A DNA stretch of 7,776 nucleotides from Ilumatobacteraceae bacterium (GTDB taxonomy: Bacteria > Actinomycetota > Acidimicrobiia > Acidimicrobiales > Ilumatobacteraceae), in contig JALRJT010000083.1 in NCBI GenBank assembly GCA_023254985.1, positions 1 to 7,776 on the forward strand, given 5' to 3'. The notes below the pieces were generated by a model. The model was not told the DNA's origin. It was given only the letters and a program-made list of their open reading frames with translations, and ran no database searches. Of the stretch, positions 5,789 to 7,776 are shown one piece after another; the stretch's first letter is position 1, and every line of letters begins with the position of its first letter. The position numbers and the translations under genes were made by a program.

Positions 5789-7776
5789 ATGTGCGGCATC
5801 ATCGGGATCGTGTCGCGACCGAGCGGCCGAGCCGTTCCAACCACCGCTGAAGTGCTTGCTGGGCTGGACGAAGCGGTCAGCTCGTCTCGCAGCGGCGACG
5901 TCGCGCTCACCGCAGACCAAGTCAGCCGTGTCGACCTGCTGTTGCGCGGTGATGCGGGACTTGCGGTCCTCATGGACAACCGCAGGCTCGCCGTGGACAT
6001 CGCGTCACGTCTCGATGAACTAGATGCGTTCGCGCTGTCGAGCGAAGCCGCGCTCGAGTCCGCCTCGTCGCTGAGCATCGCTGAGGTTGAGCGTCGAAGC
6101 CTGGATCTGGCCCGATTGAAGGACGCGAACTGGGCGATTCGCAACGATCGGTTGCGCAACGCCGTTGCCGTATTCGATCTCGCGGGAACTCGCTCGACCG
6201 ATTCGGCGCGCAACGCCTATTTCTCGATCCAGCAGGCCTTTGCCGCACTCGATCGCATGGAGGTGCGTGGCCGCGACTCCGCGGGCGTGCACGTGATGGT
6301 GTGGGGTCACGACCTCGAGGCAACCGATTCGCGAGTCACCCCATTGCTCGCAGGTCGCCAGGACGATGCTCTGTTCACGTCGGGCTCGGTGCGCGTCGGT
6401 GCACCGGGGTGTGCCTGGTCGTTCGTTTATAAAGCAGCAGCCGAGATTGGCGAGCTTGGCGACAACACCCGTGCGATGCGATCAGCAGTCGTCGCCGACG
6501 ACTTGTTGCGTTTGCTCGTCTCCCAGCGAGGCGCTCGCGTGTCAGTGCTCGGCCACACTCGCTGGGCCAGCGTCGGCATCATCTCCGAACCCAATGCACA
6601 CCCCGTGAACTCAGAGGAACTCGAGTCGACCTTCGGTGCGCCATATCTTGTCGCTGCGCTGAACGGTGATGTCGACAACCACGCCGACATCAAGGTGCGC
6701 AACGGGTTGCGCATCGCCGATCCGATCACGACGGATGCCAAAGTGATTCCGACCGTCGTTGCGCGTCGTCGCCAGACGGGCGAGGCGATCGCGGATGCAT
6801 TCCGCAACACGGTCCGTGAGTTCGACGGTTCAGTCGCGATCGCGGCAGCCAGTGCGGAGTCGCCGTCGACGATGTTGCTCGCACTTCGTGGAAGCGGACA
6901 AGGACTGTGTGTCGGGCTCGCCGAGGATCGGTTCATCGTGGCGAGCGAGCCGTACGGTTGCGTCGAGGAGACGTTGCGTTACGTGCGCATGGATGGCGAA
7001 GCCCTCGCCGATGCGAACAACCCTGCGACGAGGGGTCAAGTCGTCGTGCTCGATGGTGAGCGCGCGGGCACACTCGATGGCTGCCAGATGATGGCCTATG
7101 ACGGCACGCTGATTCCGCTTACTGATGGTTCGGTCACGGTTGCCGAGGTGACCACGCGCGACATCGATCGTGGCGAGCATAAGCACTTCCTCTCCAAGGA
7201 AATTGCTGAGGCGCCGCAGAGTTTCCGCAAGACCCTGCGCGGCAAGATCGCAGAGCGCGATGGGAGGCTCGTGGCCTCACTGGATGAGACCGTGCTGCCG
7301 CAGAGCATTCGCGAGAAGTTGGCGCAGCGTGGCTACGTGCGCATCCGCGTGATCGGCCAGGGAACTGCTGCGATCGCCGGGCGCAGCCTCGCGCAGTTGT
7401 TGCGCACGCTCGTCGATCACTCAGTGCAGGTGGATGCGCTTCCGGCGACGGAACTTTCGGGATTCCAGCTCGACCTCGACATGTCCGACACATTGGTCGT
7501 GGCGATCAGCCAGAGCGGCACGACGACCGACACCAATCGCACGGTCGACCTCGCCCGCACTCGTGGCGCGGCAGTGCTGGCGATCGTGAACCGTCGTGGC
7601 AGCGAACTCGCCGCCAAGGCCGACGGTGTGCTGTACACCTCGGACGGGCGCGACGTGGAGATGAGTGTTGCGAGCACCAAGGCGTTCTACTCGCAAGTGG
7701 CTGCCGGCTGTACTCCACCTTGTGCGCCATGGCCCGCGCCACTCACCCCGCGACCCTTTTGCCGCGCTCGACTACT
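5789..7776 (+). CDS. glmS: GlmS-type glutamine amidotransferase/SIS isomerase, enlarged; 3' end outside the window
   Basis: The frame is open from ATG 5789 for at least 640 codons. MCGIIGIV exposes Cys2 as the N-terminal nucleophile of a class II glutamine amidotransferase. The remaining GlmS signatures follow in order: VRGRDSAG (159-166), GHTRWAS (255-261, with the catalytic-domain Arg and Trp), NAHP (269-272), LNGDVDNH with the oxyanion-hole Asn292-Gly293, TDAKVI with Asp316, then HFLSKEI (466-472). The first SIS sugar-binding domain has IGQGTA (522-527), AISQSGTTTDT (572-582) and STKAF (629-633). Expected reaction: fructose-6-phosphate plus glutamine to glucosamine-6-phosphate. It is much larger than usual: RGRDSAG is near residue 160 instead of about 26, and STKAF near 629 instead of about 400. 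No Shine-Dalgarno is evident; 9 nt after glmM suggests coupling. The reading frame breaks near 7709. The second SIS domain is not in the window, so glmS is the best assignment but specificity is unproven. Confidence 0.85.
   Translation, partial: MCGIIGIVSRPSGRAVPTTAEVLAGLDEAVSSSRSGDVALTADQVSRVDLLLRGDAGLAVLMDNRRLAVDIASRLDELDAFALSSEAALESASSLSIAEVERRSLDLARLKDANWAIRNDRLRNAVAVFDLAGTRSTDSARNAYFSIQQAFAALDRMEVRGRDSAGVHVMVWGHDLEATDSRVTPLLAGRQDDALFTSGSVRVGAPGCAWSFVYKAAAEIGELGDNTRAMRSAVVADDLLRLLVSQRGARVSVLGHTRWASVGIISEPNAHPVNSEELESTFGAPYLVAALNGDVDNHADIKVRNGLRIADPITTDAKVIPTVVARRRQTGEAIADAFRNTVREFDGSVAIAAASAESPSTMLLALRGSGQGLCVGLAEDRFIVASEPYGCVEETLRYVRMDGEALADANNPATRGQVVVLDGERAGTLDGCQMMAYDGTLIPLTDGSVTVAEVTTRDIDRGEHKHFLSKEIAEAPQSFRKTLRGKIAERDGRLVASLDETVLPQSIREKLAQRGYVRIRVIGQGTAAIAGRSLAQLLRTLVDHSVQVDALPATELSGFQLDLDMSDTLVVAISQSGTTTDTNRTVDLARTRGAAVLAIVNRRGSELAAKADGVLYTSDGRDVEMSVASTKAFYSQVAAGCTPPCAPWPAPLTPRPFCRARL
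7706..7752 (+). other. Two apparent single-base frameshifts near the window end
   Basis: After VASTKAFYSQVAAG the frame turns into Cys-Pro-rich sequence unlike a SIS domain. Restoring one base after 7708 gives AAGLYSTLCAMARATHP, a plausible helix. A second missing base in the CCCC run at about 7746-7750 would continue as DPFAAALDY in the third frame. Two one-base losses within 45 nt, at short G/C runs and next to the window edge, suggest sequence error rather than gene decay. This is inferred from protein character only. Confidence 0.55.

Noticed and set aside
5431..6213. Open frame on the - strand opposite the glmM end and glmS start (260 codons)
   Set aside because: Its Ser/Arg/Ala-rich low-complexity product is the mirror of codon-biased sequence. 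The + strand has unambiguous GlmM and GlmS motifs through the same bases, and a clean single frame through the GlmS insert.
5789..6256. Separate small gene before a shorter glmS
   Set aside because: The MCGIIGIV start is the catalytic N-terminus that the amidotransferase domain needs, and there is no stop between it and the rest of the domain. A start at ATG 6257 would remove the nucleophile.
1..7776. Mobile element, CRISPR array, tRNA, toxin-antitoxin or defence system
   Set aside because: I looked for terminal inverted repeats, transposase motifs, regularly spaced repeats, tRNA-like cloverleafs and compositional breaks and found none. The window is conserved housekeeping genes with short gaps.

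Overview
The window is about 62-65% G+C by eye, almost fully coding, and every supported gene is on the + strand. Gene content and order (rpsM-rpsK-rpsD-rpoA-rplQ-truA, then rplM-rpsI-glmM and a glmS-type gene), a C-minus (zinc-free) S4 and the protein sequences point to a high-GC actinobacterium. The L17 and L13 sequences make me lean towards the class Acidimicrobiia (Ilumatobacter-like). That placement is inference from remembered sequence character, not from a search.

Region 1 (1-2660) is the distal part of the alpha ribosomal-protein operon: the 3' part of rpsM (S13), then rpsK (S11), rpsD (S4), rpoA (RNA polymerase alpha) and rplQ (L17). Gaps are 2-33 nt and most starts have a visible Shine-Dalgarno. 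truA (tRNA pseudouridine synthase, 2675-3454) follows after 14 nt.

Region 2 (3455-3548) is the largest gap. It carries a plausible promoter whose -35 box is formed by the last codon and stop of truA, and a compact RNA fold that could be a leader for the L13-S9 pair. rplM (L13) and rpsI (S9) follow.

Region 3 (4460-7776) holds glmM (phosphoglucosamine mutase) and, 9 nt later, a 5'-partial-window gene encoding a GlmS-type protein. It has an N-terminal-nucleophile glutamine amidotransferase domain followed by a SIS sugar isomerase domain. GlmS makes glucosamine-6-phosphate and GlmM isomerises it to glucosamine-1-phosphate, so the pair feeds UDP-GlcNAc for peptidoglycan.

Most of the window is ordinary housekeeping DNA, and I see no mobile element, CRISPR array, tRNA or defence system. 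The items worth a second look are the enlarged GlmS-like protein, with about 130 extra residues directly after its catalytic N-terminus, two apparent single-base frameshifts in the last 70 bases of the window, and the structured region in front of rplM.
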